A DNA stretch of 64,000 nucleotides from Chitinophagales bacterium (GTDB lineage: Bacteria; Bacteroidota; Bacteroidia; Chitinophagales; Chitinophagaceae), in assembly GCA_021323755.1 (NCBI GenBank), contig JAJPKJ010000012.1, positions 62,001-126,000 on the forward strand, read 5' to 3'. Each line of letters opens with the position of its first letter. The stretch's first letter is position 1. The position numbers were made by a program, and so were the translations under genes. The notes below the pieces were generated by a model. That model ran no database searches, was not told where the DNA came from, and was given only the letters and a program-made list of their open reading frames with translations. This document shows positions 16,889 to 26,378 of the stretch, piece by piece.

Positions 16889-18439
16889 ATGGCAAACAAT
16901 TCTATTAGCATGAGCAAAATAAGACAGATACTTCGCTTGCATTGTCAGGGATATAGTAAGCTTAAGATAGCCGAACAAACAGGTGTAGCGCGTAACACGC
17001 TAAAGAAATATATCAAGGAATTTATTGCTTGTAGATTGACATTCGATGAGATAAATGAATTAGGCGATAAAGATCTGGAAGATCTCTTTGTAAAACCTGA
17101 TGAACAACCCGTCAATGATCGTCATCAAAAACTCTTCGAACTTTTTCCTGCCATGGATAAAGAGTTGAAGAAAAAAGGCGTTACCCGCCACATGCTGTGG
17201 GAAGAATACAGACGTGATAATCCTGATGGCTTAGGTGTAAGTCAATTTAAATTATATTTTTCTCAGTGGAGAGCGCAAGTAAATCCTACTATGCACATGG
17301 AGCATAAAGCAGGCGATAAACTCTATGTGGATTTTGCAGGGGATAAGCTTTGTATCGTTGATAAAATAACCGGCGAGATAACACCGGTTGAAGTCTTTGT
17401 TGCTATTCTTGGAGCAAGCCAATTGACTTATGTTGAAGCAGTGTTAACTCAACAGAAAGAAGATTTTATTTATGCTTGCGAAAACACTTTACATTTTTTA
17501 GGCGGTGTACCTGCAGCCATTGTTCCTGATAATCTCAGATCAGCGGTCTCCAAGAGTAGCAGATATGAGCCAACACTCAATGAGACCTTTGAGGATTTTG
17601 CAGAACACTATGCAACAACCATTCTTCCTGCAAGAGCTTACCGACCCAGGGATAAAGCTCTGGTTGAAAATGCAGTCAGGATCATGTACTCACGCATTTA
17701 TGTAAAAATAAAAAAAGACAAATATCATTCACTCGAAGAATTAAATGCTGCCATTAGAATTGCACTCGAAGAGCATAACAATGCTCGTTTGCGAGGTCGC
17801 AATTATAGTCGAAGACAACAGTTTGAGGAAGTTGAAAAAAATATGTTGAGGCCATTACCACAGTTACGTTATGAACTGAAAAAACATCAATACGCAACTG
17901 TTGCAAAGAATGGTCATGTATGTTTGAGCGGAGATAAACACTACTATAGTGTTCCTTATAAATTTATCGGCAAAAAAGTAAAACTTTTATTCTCCCGCCA
18001 CAGTTTAGAAATTTATTACAACTATGAACGCATCGCATCACACACACGAATAAGAAGTTCCTACCAATACACAACAGAAAAAGACCACCTGGCTTCTACA
18101 CATCGCTTCGTCAGTGAATGGACACCTGAAAAATTTATATCATGGTCTGAAAGCATCCATGAAGATGTAAAGCTTTATATTTTGAAAGTGCTTGATAGAA
18201 AGCAACACCCGGAACAAGCATATAAATCTTGCGTAGGCATTTTGAGTTTTGCAAAAAAAGTTGGCAATGACCGATTGGTAAAAGCCTGTCAACGCGCTCT
18301 TGGTTATGGAGCATACAATTACAAAACGATACAAAAAATACTGGACAAAGAATTAGATAAGCATGACGTGCCGGAAGAAACTGACCAGCTTCAAATGCCT
18401 TTGCGTGACAATATACGTGGTCAAAATTATTATCAATGA
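16889..18439 (+). CDS. istA: IS21-family transposase
   Basis: A protein of 516 residues. An N-terminal helix-turn-helix (KLKIAEQTGVARNTLKKYI, about residues 24-42) is followed by an rve-type DDE core: Asp148 (YVDFAG), Asp214 (IVPDNLRSA) and Glu260 (DKALVENAV). The C-terminal part with HVCLSGDKHYYSVPYKFIG is the usual IstA beta-rich domain. The gene looks intact. It works with the ATPase IstB for strand transfer. IstB begins 23 bp downstream. Confidence 0.95.
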   Translation: MANNSISMSKIRQILRLHCQGYSKLKIAEQTGVARNTLKKYIKEFIACRLTFDEINELGDKDLEDLFVKPDEQPVNDRHQKLFELFPAMDKELKKKGVTRHMLWEEYRRDNPDGLGVSQFKLYFSQWRAQVNPTMHMEHKAGDKLYVDFAGDKLCIVDKITGEITPVEVFVAILGASQLTYVEAVLTQQKEDFIYACENTLHFLGGVPAAIVPDNLRSAVSKSSRYEPTLNETFEDFAEHYATTILPARAYRPRDKALVENAVRIMYSRIYVKIKKDKYHSLEELNAAIRIALEEHNNARLRGRNYSRRQQFEEVEKNMLRPLPQLRYELKKHQYATVAKNGHVCLSGDKHYYSVPYKFIGKKVKLLFSRHSLEIYYNYERIASHTRIRSSYQYTTEKDHLASTHRFVSEWTPEKFISWSESIHEDVKLYILKVLDRKQHPEQAYKSCVGILSFAKKVGNDRLVKACQRALGYGAYNYKTIQKILDKELDKHDVPEETDQLQMPLRDNIRGQNYYQ

Positions 18440-18461
18440 TCTATCACCAAAACAAAATAAC

Positions 18462-19199
18462 ATGAATGAGGTAACATTAGAAAAAATGCGCAAAATGAGA
18501 TTGCACGGTATGTACCGAGCTTTTAAAACAGATCTGGAAACAGACACTCAAGAAAATTATACACCCGATGAGATCGTCGCTCATATTGTAAATGCAGAAT
18601 GGGATGACAGGCAGCAACGCAGCGTTGAACAAAAAGTAAAGAATGCACGCTTTAGATATAAAGCAGCGCTCGAAGACTTGTATTACAACACGGATCGCAA
18701 CATTGATAAAAATCAGATCATGCGTTTTGCCGATTGCAGTTTTATCAATAAAACAGAAAGCATATTAATTACTGGCAGTACTGGCATCGGCAAAAGTTAT
18801 ATTGCATCTGCTCTCGGCTATCATGCTTGCGCAATGGGATACAGAGTCATGTATTCTAATCTCCCTAAACTTTTTATCAAACTAAAAATGAGTAAAGCAG
18901 ACGGTTCATATCTTAAAGAACTTTCCAAGATTGAAAAACAACATCTACTAATACTTGATGACTTTGGCTTGCAGCCTTTTGATGCACAGAGCAGAGTAGT
19001 ATTAATGGAACTCATAGAAGACCGACATGGGAAAGGCTCACTAATTATTACATCACAAGTTCCGGTCAATAAGTGGTATGAGATCATCGGAGAAAAAACG
19101 ATTGCCGATGCAATACTTGATAGAATAATACACACAGCACATAGAATGGAACTAAAAGGAGAATCACTCAGGAAAAAACAAAAAGAAGAAACGAACTAA
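18462..19199 (+). CDS. istB: IS21-family helper ATPase
   Basis: AAA+ ATPase of 245 residues that assembles on target DNA and stimulates IstA. Walker A is GSTGIGKS (residues 105-112) and Walker B is LLILDDFG, followed by the sensor region SLIITSQVPVNKWYEII. The start at 18462 (MNEVTLEKMRKMRLHGM) matches family starts; the frame is open further upstream inside istA but that part is not coding. Apparently intact, so the IS may still be active. Confidence 0.95.
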   Translation: MNEVTLEKMRKMRLHGMYRAFKTDLETDTQENYTPDEIVAHIVNAEWDDRQQRSVEQKVKNARFRYKAALEDLYYNTDRNIDKNQIMRFADCSFINKTESILITGSTGIGKSYIASALGYHACAMGYRVMYSNLPKLFIKLKMSKADGSYLKELSKIEKQHLLILDDFGLQPFDAQSRVVLMELIEDRHGKGSLIITSQVPVNKWYEIIGEKTIADAILDRIIHTAHRMELKGESLRKKQKEETN

Positions 19200-19325
19200 T
19201 TAATTAATTTTGTAAAAGAGATCAAAATAAAAACATATTGAAATTATTAACCACTAACAAGCTTGAACTACAAATCTTCGCCAGCAAAATAGGTGGTCAA
19301 TTTGCTCCGGCATAAGGTGGTCAAT

Positions 19326-20297
19326 TTAACCGGCACACGCAATCAGATCTAGCCTCTTGACAGTGTGGTGCATGCCGACACCAGATTGTTCAATCGGTTG
19401 ATGTGCCTGATATCTGGCCGAGTCGTATGAATTTTTTATCCTAAATTCTATCCAACTATCTTTTACGTGCAGCGAAATTGATATGAATATTCTGTTCTCG
19501 CGAGTGATTTTGGAATGCTTGAAGGCATTTTCTACAAAAACGATAAGCAGCATAGGAGCAATCAGCAAGTGAGCATCATCGATTTTTTCGATATCAGATT
19601 CAACCAAGAGTTTGTCGCCTGTCTGTATCTTTTCAAAGTCAATGTAATTCTTGATATAAAGTAGTTCATTTTTAAGCGGTATGAACCGTTCCCTTGTTTC
19701 GTAGACCGAATATCGCAGCAGTTCGGAAAGCTTGAGCAAGAGCTGTGGGACCCTTTGCTGCTGTGTGAGAGAAATCCCATAAATGTTATTCAGCGTGTTG
19801 AAAAGGAAATGAGGGCTCAGTTGCGATAGCAATAACCGTAGCTCGCTTTCCTTTTGTTCTTGCAGGAGTTTTGCTTCATTGACTTGTTTGAGCAAACTGT
19901 TCCTTACAAGTGCGAAGGACAGGCCAAGGAAAATAAAAAGCACGACCAATGGAAAGCTGACCCCAAAGTACTGTACAAAGTATTTGGGGATGCTTCCCTT
20001 GAATAAATACGCTGCCCCGGCAGCTCCTGTCAAGGAAAGCAGCGAAGAACTTAAGAACAGGCCTCTCAAAAAGGCAGCGTGCACTCCCCCAGACAGCCAT
20101 AGTTTGCCGCACCACCTTCCGGCATAAGTGCACAGTAAAATGAACAGGCAGGAAAACAAAGCTGAACGAGCAATGCCTTGGTTGCCGCTCAGCGCGACTG
20201 GAATAGAAAACAGAAAAACAAATAGCAGGCAAAATAGAAGATGCACCCAAAATTTGGATCCGATCAGCTTACCGATCAATAGTTCCAGTTTTTTCAT
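19326..20297 (-). pseudogene. LytS-type sensor histidine kinase, 3'-truncated by the IS
   Basis: Start ATG 20297 (MKKLELLIGKLIGSKFWVHL). There are four hydrophobic segments in the first 130 residues, then the His_kinase core: LSQLSPHFLFNTLNNIYGIS with the phospho-acceptor His, the N-box as FVENAFKHS, and GVGMHHTVKRLDLI where the last conserved segment should continue. It stops there: the reading frame enters the IS right end and terminates at 19326. About 20-30 C-terminal residues of the ATPase domain are lost. No LytTR response regulator is next to it, although these genes normally come in pairs. Confidence 0.8.
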
Positions 20298-20496
20298 CGC
20301 CCAAAGGTGAGAAATAAGTGGCATGCTCAAACGCATCTATGCCCAAAACCGCATTAATGATGCCCAATCGACGAGATGAACTTTCAAATCCCTTATGCAC
20401 CATGGGCACTGTTTAGAGCATGGAGGAACCGCCTTATGTCCGGCATATTTTTTAAGACCAATAAATCATCAAATATTTGCCCGATCAAAAAAACAT

Positions 20497-21417
20497 ATGC
20501 AAAACAACGAAGAGCTTATTATTGAAACCAGCCACTTATCCTTTGGCTTTTCAAAAGACAAGAACGTCTTGAACGACATTGACCTAAAAATCCCGAAGGC
20601 GGCCATCTACGGATTTTTAGGGCCAAATGGTGCAGGAAAGACCACTACGATCAGGATACTGTTAAACTTGCTAAAGCCTGGCAATGGCTCGGTCAGCATT
20701 TTTGGGAAAACGGTCAGCGGTAACCCAGTCGATCTGTTTTCCAGGATCGGAGCACTTATAGAGACACCTTCACTTTACGAGCACCTGACCGGCCTTGATA
20801 ATTTATTGATAACGGCGAAAATGAGGAACATCCAAAAAAGCAGGCTGTTGGAAGTCCTGAACATTGTCCAATTGAAGTCGAGCGGGCACCTGTACGTGAA
20901 GGATTATTCATTGGGCATGAAGCAGCGGTTAGGCCTGGCGCTGGCGTTGCTTTCTTCACCAGACTTGTTGATACTTGATGAACCGACAAACGGGCTGGAC
21001 CCCAATGGTATCATCGAAACGAGAGAACTGCTGCTGCATTTAAGCAAAGACCATGGTGTTACCATTTTAATATCCAGTCATTTGCTTTCAGAAATAGAAA
21101 AACTGGTTTCCCATATCGGTATCCTGAACCAAGGTAAAATGCTTTTCCAGGGCACTATTGAGCAGCTCCATGAAATCAGCCAGGAGCAATCTATTATTGA
21201 AATAGATACCAATCAAAACAGTCTTGCAATTCAAATATTATTGGATAACAATCATATTGTTAAGCATGGAAAAGAATTCTTAGAAGTAAAATACTTGGAC
21301 AAATACCAGTTGTCAGATGTTATCGCATTGCTTGCAAAAGCAGGCGTGGCTATCTACCGTATCCAACTGATTGAAAGCAGCCTGGAACAAACATTTTTAT
21401 CATTTGTAAATAACTGA
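20497..21417 (+). CDS. ABC transporter ATP-binding protein (BcrA/lantibiotic immunity type)
   Basis: A protein of 306 residues from ATG 20497. Walker A is GPNGAGKTTTIRIL, the signature region YSLGMKQRLGLALAL, Walker B LLILDEPTNGLDPNG, then the switch His in ISSHLLSEIEKL. The C-terminal 80 residues are the regulatory tail seen in BcrA/NatA/LanF-like proteins. Pairs with the permease 7 bp downstream. Probable export or immunity against peptide antibiotics. Divergent from the truncated LytS kinase, a common sensor for such pumps. Confidence 0.9.
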   Translation: MQNNEELIIETSHLSFGFSKDKNVLNDIDLKIPKAAIYGFLGPNGAGKTTTIRILLNLLKPGNGSVSIFGKTVSGNPVDLFSRIGALIETPSLYEHLTGLDNLLITAKMRNIQKSRLLEVLNIVQLKSSGHLYVKDYSLGMKQRLGLALALLSSPDLLILDEPTNGLDPNGIIETRELLLHLSKDHGVTILISSHLLSEIEKLVSHIGILNQGKMLFQGTIEQLHEISQEQSIIEIDTNQNSLAIQILLDNNHIVKHGKEFLEVKYLDKYQLSDVIALLAKAGVAIYRIQLIESSLEQTFLSFVNN

Positions 21418-21424
21418 TCAAGCG

Positions 21425-22180
21425 ATGATGAAATTACTATCTGCAGAACTAGTTAAATTAAAAAACACATTTGCTTTGTGGTTAACGGTACTTGGCGCAT
21501 TATTTTTGCCCCTGCTGTTATTCACCACCTATCTATTCGAATGGAAAGAGTTCATTCCCAATGCTCAAGTTGACCCTTGGTATGATTATCTTTTAAGGAC
21601 GTTTAACGGGTGCTGTTTTTTTTCGTTGGGATTTATCTTGCTCATCATTGGTTTGATACTAAATATTGAACATAGAGCGAATAGCTGGAAACATTTGTTC
21701 ACTATGCCACTGGCCAGGGGGAAGCTTTACTTCAGCAAGATGGCGCTGGTCGTTTCCGTGATCATTTTATTTTTTCTCTTGTATTTTGTTTTTGCGATCA
21801 TGTCAGGCCATATGCTGGGATTTATTCAACCTGCGCTCGAGTTTTCACGTTATGCCCTGCCCAATGAATATATTTTCCGGTTTGTTCTCGACTTTTTGGT
21901 TTCTATCGTACCAATGATCATTGTTCAATACTGGATATCGTTCCGAGTGAAAAACCTGGTCATTTCTTTAGGGATTGGGCTATTCGGGTTGTTGATGGGA
22001 TTATTATTAAAAAATTGGGACAATATAATTTACCTGCCTTATGCCACGCCATTCCAGATGCTAAATTATAAAGTGACCGCTGTCCTGAACCGTCAAGGTT
22101 TCTATTGGTTCAATGCAGTTTACAGTCTATTGTTCCTTGCACTGGGCTATCAGGATTTTACGAAAAGGTTCCGTGGTTGA
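21425..22180 (+). CDS. ABC-2 type permease (LanE/MutE-like)
   Basis: A protein of 251 residues with six hydrophobic segments; starts MMKLLSAELVKLKNTFALWL, the standard beginning of ABC-2 permeases of the lantibiotic-immunity group. It follows the ATPase directly and should form the membrane half of the same transporter. The stop is 48 bp before repeat copy A. Confidence 0.85.
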   Translation: MMKLLSAELVKLKNTFALWLTVLGALFLPLLLFTTYLFEWKEFIPNAQVDPWYDYLLRTFNGCCFFSLGFILLIIGLILNIEHRANSWKHLFTMPLARGKLYFSKMALVVSVIILFFLLYFVFAIMSGHMLGFIQPALEFSRYALPNEYIFRFVLDFLVSIVPMIIVQYWISFRVKNLVISLGIGLFGLLMGLLLKNWDNIIYLPYATPFQMLNYKVTAVLNRQGFYWFNAVYSLLFLALGYQDFTKRFRG

Positions 22181-22228
22181 TCATAGAATGGTATTTTCAG
22201 TCATTTGTGGATATTTTTGTAATTGTTC

Positions 22229-22401
22229 TGGATGAGCCACTGACATTGACCACCTAATGACGGAGCGGATTGACCAGTAACTTTATTTTTACGAATTTCA
22301 ATGATTCATTGGGCACTAACTATTTATAGTGGTCAAATACTGCCGGCAGACTATACTTATGCAAATCGGCGCCTGGTGGTCAATGTTGTCCGGCGCTTGC
22401 A
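22229..22401. repeat. MITE-like repeat, copy A
   Basis: 173 bp without a gene. Left end TGGATGAGCC...ATTGACCACC, an inner unit GGAGCGGATTGACCAGTAA, and a right end GTGGTCAATG...CGCTTGCA. Copy B at 28196-28369 is alike over its whole length in the same orientation, and the right end recurs at 30524 and 16729. The end structure is that of IS21-type elements, so this is probably an internally deleted, non-autonomous derivative. Confidence 0.75.
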
Positions 22402-22604
22402 TTATGACAGGCTTTTTAAAAAGAGCAGCTTGCCTGGTTATCATTATAGATATGACAATAGCCACGTTTGTTTTTCACAAAGGGCTTTTGCTTCAAAATG
22501 GAATGACGACTTTTCTTCTTTTGATTTGTTGTTTGACAATATTGATTTCTGCCACGGACAACCTCAGCATAGATCGGCTGATATTGAAATATAAATTAAA
22601 ATAA
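22402..22604 (+). pseudogene. DoxX-family membrane protein, C-terminal fragment
   Basis: About 67 residues after the right end of repeat copy A: TGFLKRAACLVIIIDMTIAT, then HKGLLLQNGMTTFLLLICCL and SIDRLILKYKLK. The pattern of the last TM helices and GMTTFLLLICC segment matches the DoxX family of four-helix membrane proteins. The 5' half is missing and the junction coincides with the repeat end. The stop is 1 bp from the start of the next gene, so it was once co-transcribed with it. Confidence 0.6.
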
Positions 22605-22605
22605 A

Positions 22606-23220
22606 ATGAAAAAAATTCACTTCACACTTTTATTGTTCAATATTTTGACTTGCAGTTGTGGACAAGGAACAAACTCAAATCCTCTTACGACAACAGATAA
22701 TGACACACTCGAGCTTCCTGCAAAAATAAAAATGGTTACGGACAGTGAGCCTGGTGAACCAATGGTTATTTCGGGGACTGTTTATTTGCCTGATAGAAAG
22801 ACACCGGCAAATGGTGCGATACTTTCTGTTTGGCAAACAGACGCAAAAGGAAATTATATAGCAGGCGGTGGTGGCGCAGGCGAATTACATCCTCGTTTAC
22901 ATGGAAGAATGAAGACAGGCGTTGATGGCAAATACGAGTTTCAAACAATCAAACCAGCTCAATACCCAAGTCATACTACTCCGGCACATATTCACGGGCA
23001 TATCTCTGCACCCGACTTCCCCGAGTTCCCGATTATCTATTTCTTTGATGGTGATGATTTGATTACAGATAAGAACCGTACTAAATTGAATAACAATTAT
23101 GGGGGGACACCATCTATAATTAAAATGACAAAGAATAGTAACGGGGTGTGGATCGGTCACCGAGACTTAATACTTCAATATGTGAAACCATCTGAGCAGA
23201 CCCTCAAGTTACAGTGGTAA
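22606..23220 (+). CDS. Intradiol ring-cleavage dioxygenase-like lipoprotein
   Basis: A protein of 204 residues with a lipoprotein-like N-terminus (FNILTCSCGQ, Cys16 or Cys18). The fold-defining motifs of protocatechuate 3,4-dioxygenase/catechol 1,2-dioxygenase are present: ISGTVYLPDRKTPANGAILS, DGKYEFQTIKPAQYP (Tyr120) and PAHIHGHI (His128, His130), three of the four Fe(III) ligands. The second tyrosine ligand, expected between GNY and LHGR, is not evident, so activity is uncertain. Exported versions are frequent in Bacteroidota and their substrates are unknown. Confidence 0.8.
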   Translation: MKKIHFTLLLFNILTCSCGQGTNSNPLTTTDNDTLELPAKIKMVTDSEPGEPMVISGTVYLPDRKTPANGAILSVWQTDAKGNYIAGGGGAGELHPRLHGRMKTGVDGKYEFQTIKPAQYPSHTTPAHIHGHISAPDFPEFPIIYFFDGDDLITDKNRTKLNNNYGGTPSIIKMTKNSNGVWIGHRDLILQYVKPSEQTLKLQW

Positions 23221-23554
23221 AGAACACAGAAAAAGGCACACAACATGGGATACATTATGACAAAATTATTTCTCTTTATTTTCCGCAACTTCATTTTGTC
23301 AGAGAAAACATGAACCTGATAGCTTGACTCACGTTTTAAAATGATATTGGTTGACAATTAAAAGTATAGGCTTACGTGGGGTTCAACTTATAACTAACAG
23401 TCATGTATAACCGAAATTATAAAAATTGCCCTATATTCTGAGCATTGTCGTAGCAAGAATTAGACCAACCTGGAAGTCGAGGGTTCAACTCCCTCTGAGT
23501 TCAATTTAGAAATGTTGTTGTAACCTAGCTTTCTTGAAGTGCGTCAAAGCTTTT
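23221..23554. other. Intergenic region with a tRNA-like fragment
   Basis: No gene. At about 23465-23505 there is a T-arm-like hairpin, GAGGG-TTCAACT-CCCTC, preceded by AAGTC (variable-loop-like) and followed by TGAGTTCA. No matching 5' acceptor arm (AACTCAG) is found within 80 bp upstream, so this is a 3' tRNA fragment, possibly an attachment-site remnant of a lost element. Confidence 0.45.
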
Positions 23555-24580
23555 ATGAGCAACTACAAAACGAAATTTTGGAGTTTGACGAAACTGTGCT
23601 GCCATTTATTGTGCAATACTTTGGTGATTTCTATTCATGCGCAACAGCTCAAATCATGGCATGATCCTTCTCCACATATTATCCAGTTTATTAAAGTAGA
23701 TACAAATGTTAAATTAGAAGTTCTTGATTGGGGCGGCCATGGCAAACCAATTATTTTGCTTGCTGGAGGCGGGAACACCGCTCATGTATTCGATGATTTT
23801 GCTCCAAAGCTTTCTGTTAATTTCCATGTATACGGTATCACCCGACGTGGATTTGGAGCTTCCGGGTTTTCAGCAGTTGACAATGTGGATAGGCTTGGCA
23901 AGGATATACTTGTTGTAATCGATTCGCTTAAGATCATCAAGCCCGTATTAATGGGGCATTCCGTTGCCGGCTCCGAGCTAAGTTCTGTTGCGCGTATTTC
24001 ACCTGATCGGATCACCGCTTTGATTTATCTTGAAGCCGCTTACCCTTATGCTTTCAGCAATGAAGAAACTCCGAAAATGAATGACTTCATGGAAATCGCC
24101 GGCCCGCAGGAGCCAGCGCCATCCCCAAGTGAAAAAGATTTGGCGAGTTTTAATGCCTTGCAAAAATGGGACGCAAAGACATACGGATTTCAAATGCCCG
24201 AATCAGAATTCAGGCAGACTTGGGACTCCGCAAGTGACGGACGTCCAACGAAACCCCGGGACTTTCCAGGCTTTACCATCTTTTCAATAATTATGAATGA
24301 TTCGATAAAACACACTTGGATTAAAGTTCCTTGCTTAGCAATTTTTGCGATCCCCCATACTCTAGAAGCATGGATGTTGAACAGTACAAACCCAAATGTG
24401 CGGACAGACGGAGAGATTTACTTCACGAAAATTGATAGTTTGGCTACCAGGCAGGCAAATGCGATTAAGGTTAGCATCCCAGCTGCAAAGGTGATCAAAT
24501 TGCGCGGAATGCACTATATCTTTATTTCTAGTGAAACAGATGTGCTGAATTCAATTTACAAGTTCATGTCTGGAAATTAA
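23555..24580 (+). CDS. Alpha/beta hydrolase, exported
   Basis: About 341 residues from ATG 23555 (an ATG at 23534 is also in frame). A long N-terminal signal region ends near HAQQLKSWHD. The hydrolase core has LDWGGHGKPIILLAGGGNTA (oxyanion-loop region), the nucleophile elbow GHSVAG, and a C-terminal RGMHYIF carrying the likely catalytic His. The substrate is unknown; similar proteins are annotated as haloperoxidase- or proline-iminopeptidase-like. Confidence 0.8.
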   Translation: MSNYKTKFWSLTKLCCHLLCNTLVISIHAQQLKSWHDPSPHIIQFIKVDTNVKLEVLDWGGHGKPIILLAGGGNTAHVFDDFAPKLSVNFHVYGITRRGFGASGFSAVDNVDRLGKDILVVIDSLKIIKPVLMGHSVAGSELSSVARISPDRITALIYLEAAYPYAFSNEETPKMNDFMEIAGPQEPAPSPSEKDLASFNALQKWDAKTYGFQMPESEFRQTWDSASDGRPTKPRDFPGFTIFSIIMNDSIKHTWIKVPCLAIFAIPHTLEAWMLNSTNPNVRTDGEIYFTKIDSLATRQANAIKVSIPAAKVIKLRGMHYIFISSETDVLNSIYKFMSGN

Positions 24581-25532
24581 ATAACTCTCCAATAAATAAT
24601 TTATCGAAAGTCTTGGAGCACTTTTTTTTCGTCTCAATAATTCGATCTACAAAATGAAGATAAATTGACGGAAACGAATTTTAATATTTCATAGATAATG
24701 TAATCCTCAAAAACTGGTAAATGCAATAAAATCTTTGACTAACGAGTTCACTAATTTTCCCCTCTCGCTAAAGTAATATCGGCCGGGCATTTTACCGAAA
24801 CGCATTAATTTAAAAAATAAGAAGCTTGAATAAAAGCTGACTGGTATATTTTCGGTTAAACATGACCGTTACCTTAAGGATGTAACATCTGACAAAGCGA
24901 CATCAAAAATTCTTTTGAGCATAGTATCTTCAAGCCGATAAAGAATCGTGTATTGTTCAAAACGATCAATCCCTTTTAACAGATTGCAAGCGATCAAATC
25001 ATTTTCCCGAACACTTAATGGCAGCTGCTGAATTTTTTCTTCAAACATTTTTCTCTTGTAAATTAAACGGATGTGAAACTATGTTTTATTTTTGGTTCAC
25101 CATAGGATCCACACTGATGTTTTGCGGGCACTTGTCCATAAGTATGAAACTCAAAAGTTGGAAAATGCAAAAAAATCATTGGGTAGTTAGTTCGCTAATT
25201 TCTACTCTTTCACTTGCAATAAATTTCTCAACTCTTCTTAGATCCTTTTCAAAAGAGTTCGAAATTTGTCTCTTTCTCCCCGCTTTTCTTCTTTGCAGCA
25301 TGTTGCAAATTGCAGCATTTCGCTAAAAACAATTTTCTACAAATTAAGGATTATACAAATGGAGGTAGAAAATTGTACTCTTTTGGTGTAATTTCAGAGA
25401 CAATGTCTCGTCCTGAAAATACCTGGACGGAATTCACACCTTAATTTGTCGTTTTTGCACTGCTTTTAATCCTGAAGTGAATCATAATTTTGTTTTGTCA
25501 ATAAATTATCGAATTAAGATTAAAACAGTAAT
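24581..25532. other. 952 bp without a convincing gene
   Basis: Only short open frames occur. A frame at 25018-25326 (102 codons) lacks any family pattern and is probably chance. On the minus strand around 24885-25020 a fragment reads NDLIACNLLKGIDRFEQYTI and LEDTMLKRIFDVALSDV, ending at a stop near 24878; it looks like the tail of a decayed gene. The region appears to be degraded DNA typical of the island middle. Confidence 0.5.
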
Positions 25533-26378
25533 ATGAGAAATTTAATGCTAGTAATTGCGATCATTTTTGCAGCATTCAGATCAAATGGCCAGCAAGTAAA
25601 GCCTTCCAATAGTGGTTACGCATCCGTCAATGGCATTAAAGTTTATTATGAAACATTTGGCGAGGGTAAACCTTTAATTTTATTGCATGGCGCTTTTTAT
25701 ACAATTGAGATGAATTGGGGGGAATTAATTCCTGAACTGTCAAAAAGCAGGAAAGTAATTGCCATTGAAATGCAAGGACATGGGCACACACCTTTTTCGG
25801 AAAGAAAATTATCGATTACTGCATTAGCAAGCGATGTGGAAGGAGTAATGGATTATCTGAAAATTGACAGTGCTGATGTGGCAGGATATAGTATGGGTGG
25901 CTCGGTGGCTTACCAATTTGCAGTGCAAAGCCCTAAGCGGTTAAAGAAACTAGTAATTATTTCTTCTACGTACAAATCGAAGGGATGGCTACCAATAGTG
26001 AATAGCGCATTTGATAATTTTAAGCCTGAATTTTTTGATAACACCCCATTAAAAACTGCATACGATTTAGTGGCGCCAGATAAAACAAAATGGAGAAAAT
26101 TCTTGGCGCAGATGCTTGTTTTTGCTAAGGAGCCATTTAATGTTGGTGACTCCAATATTGCGAAAATATCTGCGCCGATATTAATTATATCTGGTGACAA
26201 CGACGGGCTGGATAAAATTGAGTTGATTAAAACATATCAATTGTTGGGAGGCGTTGTGTCAGCAGATCTACAGCCTATGCCTAAATCTCAATTGGCTATT
26301 GTTCCTTCGCAAGGACATGTTAGTCTGATGATGCAGACAACAACGATTTTAAACTATCTGAACAACTTTTTAAAGTAG
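25533..26378 (+). CDS. Alpha/beta hydrolase, exported
   Basis: A protein of 281 residues. Signal peptide at residues 1-19 (MRNLMLVIAIIFAAFRSNGQ). The core has ILLHGAFYTIEMNWGELIPE, the nucleophile motif GYSMGG, the acid region ISGDNDGLDKIEL and the catalytic His in PSQGHVSLM: a complete triad set. Not closely similar to the hydrolase at 23555, so the two are not a recent duplication. Substrate unknown. Confidence 0.85.
   Translation: MRNLMLVIAIIFAAFRSNGQQVKPSNSGYASVNGIKVYYETFGEGKPLILLHGAFYTIEMNWGELIPELSKSRKVIAIEMQGHGHTPFSERKLSITALASDVEGVMDYLKIDSADVAGYSMGGSVAYQFAVQSPKRLKKLVIISSTYKSKGWLPIVNSAFDNFKPEFFDNTPLKTAYDLVAPDKTKWRKFLAQMLVFAKEPFNVGDSNIAKISAPILIISGDNDGLDKIELIKTYQLLGGVVSADLQPMPKSQLAIVPSQGHVSLMMQTTTILNYLNNFLK

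Larger units (their letters stand above)
16780..19337 (+). mobile_element. IS21-family insertion sequence (istA, istB)
   Basis: 2558 bp. Both ends carry two tandem units of the form TGTGCCGG...ATTGACCACC: left 16780-16829, right 19288-19337 in inverted orientation, about 45 of 49 bases alike. Multiple terminal repeats and the istA-istB gene order are typical of IS21. No flanking target duplication is visible (left GACCACCC, right CGCAATCA), so at least one flank has been rearranged since insertion. Confidence 0.9.

Noticed and set aside
16729-19345. Target site duplication of the IS21 element
   Set aside because: No matching 4-8 bp direct repeat flanks either candidate left end and the right end.
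22301-22594. 97-codon open frame spanning repeat A and the DoxX fragment
   Set aside because: It crosses the repeat end in another frame; the DoxX-like pattern is only in the frame ending at 22604.
25018-25326. 102-codon open frame
   Set aside because: Low-complexity hydrophobic/Lys composition, no start context, no family pattern; treated as chance in degraded DNA.
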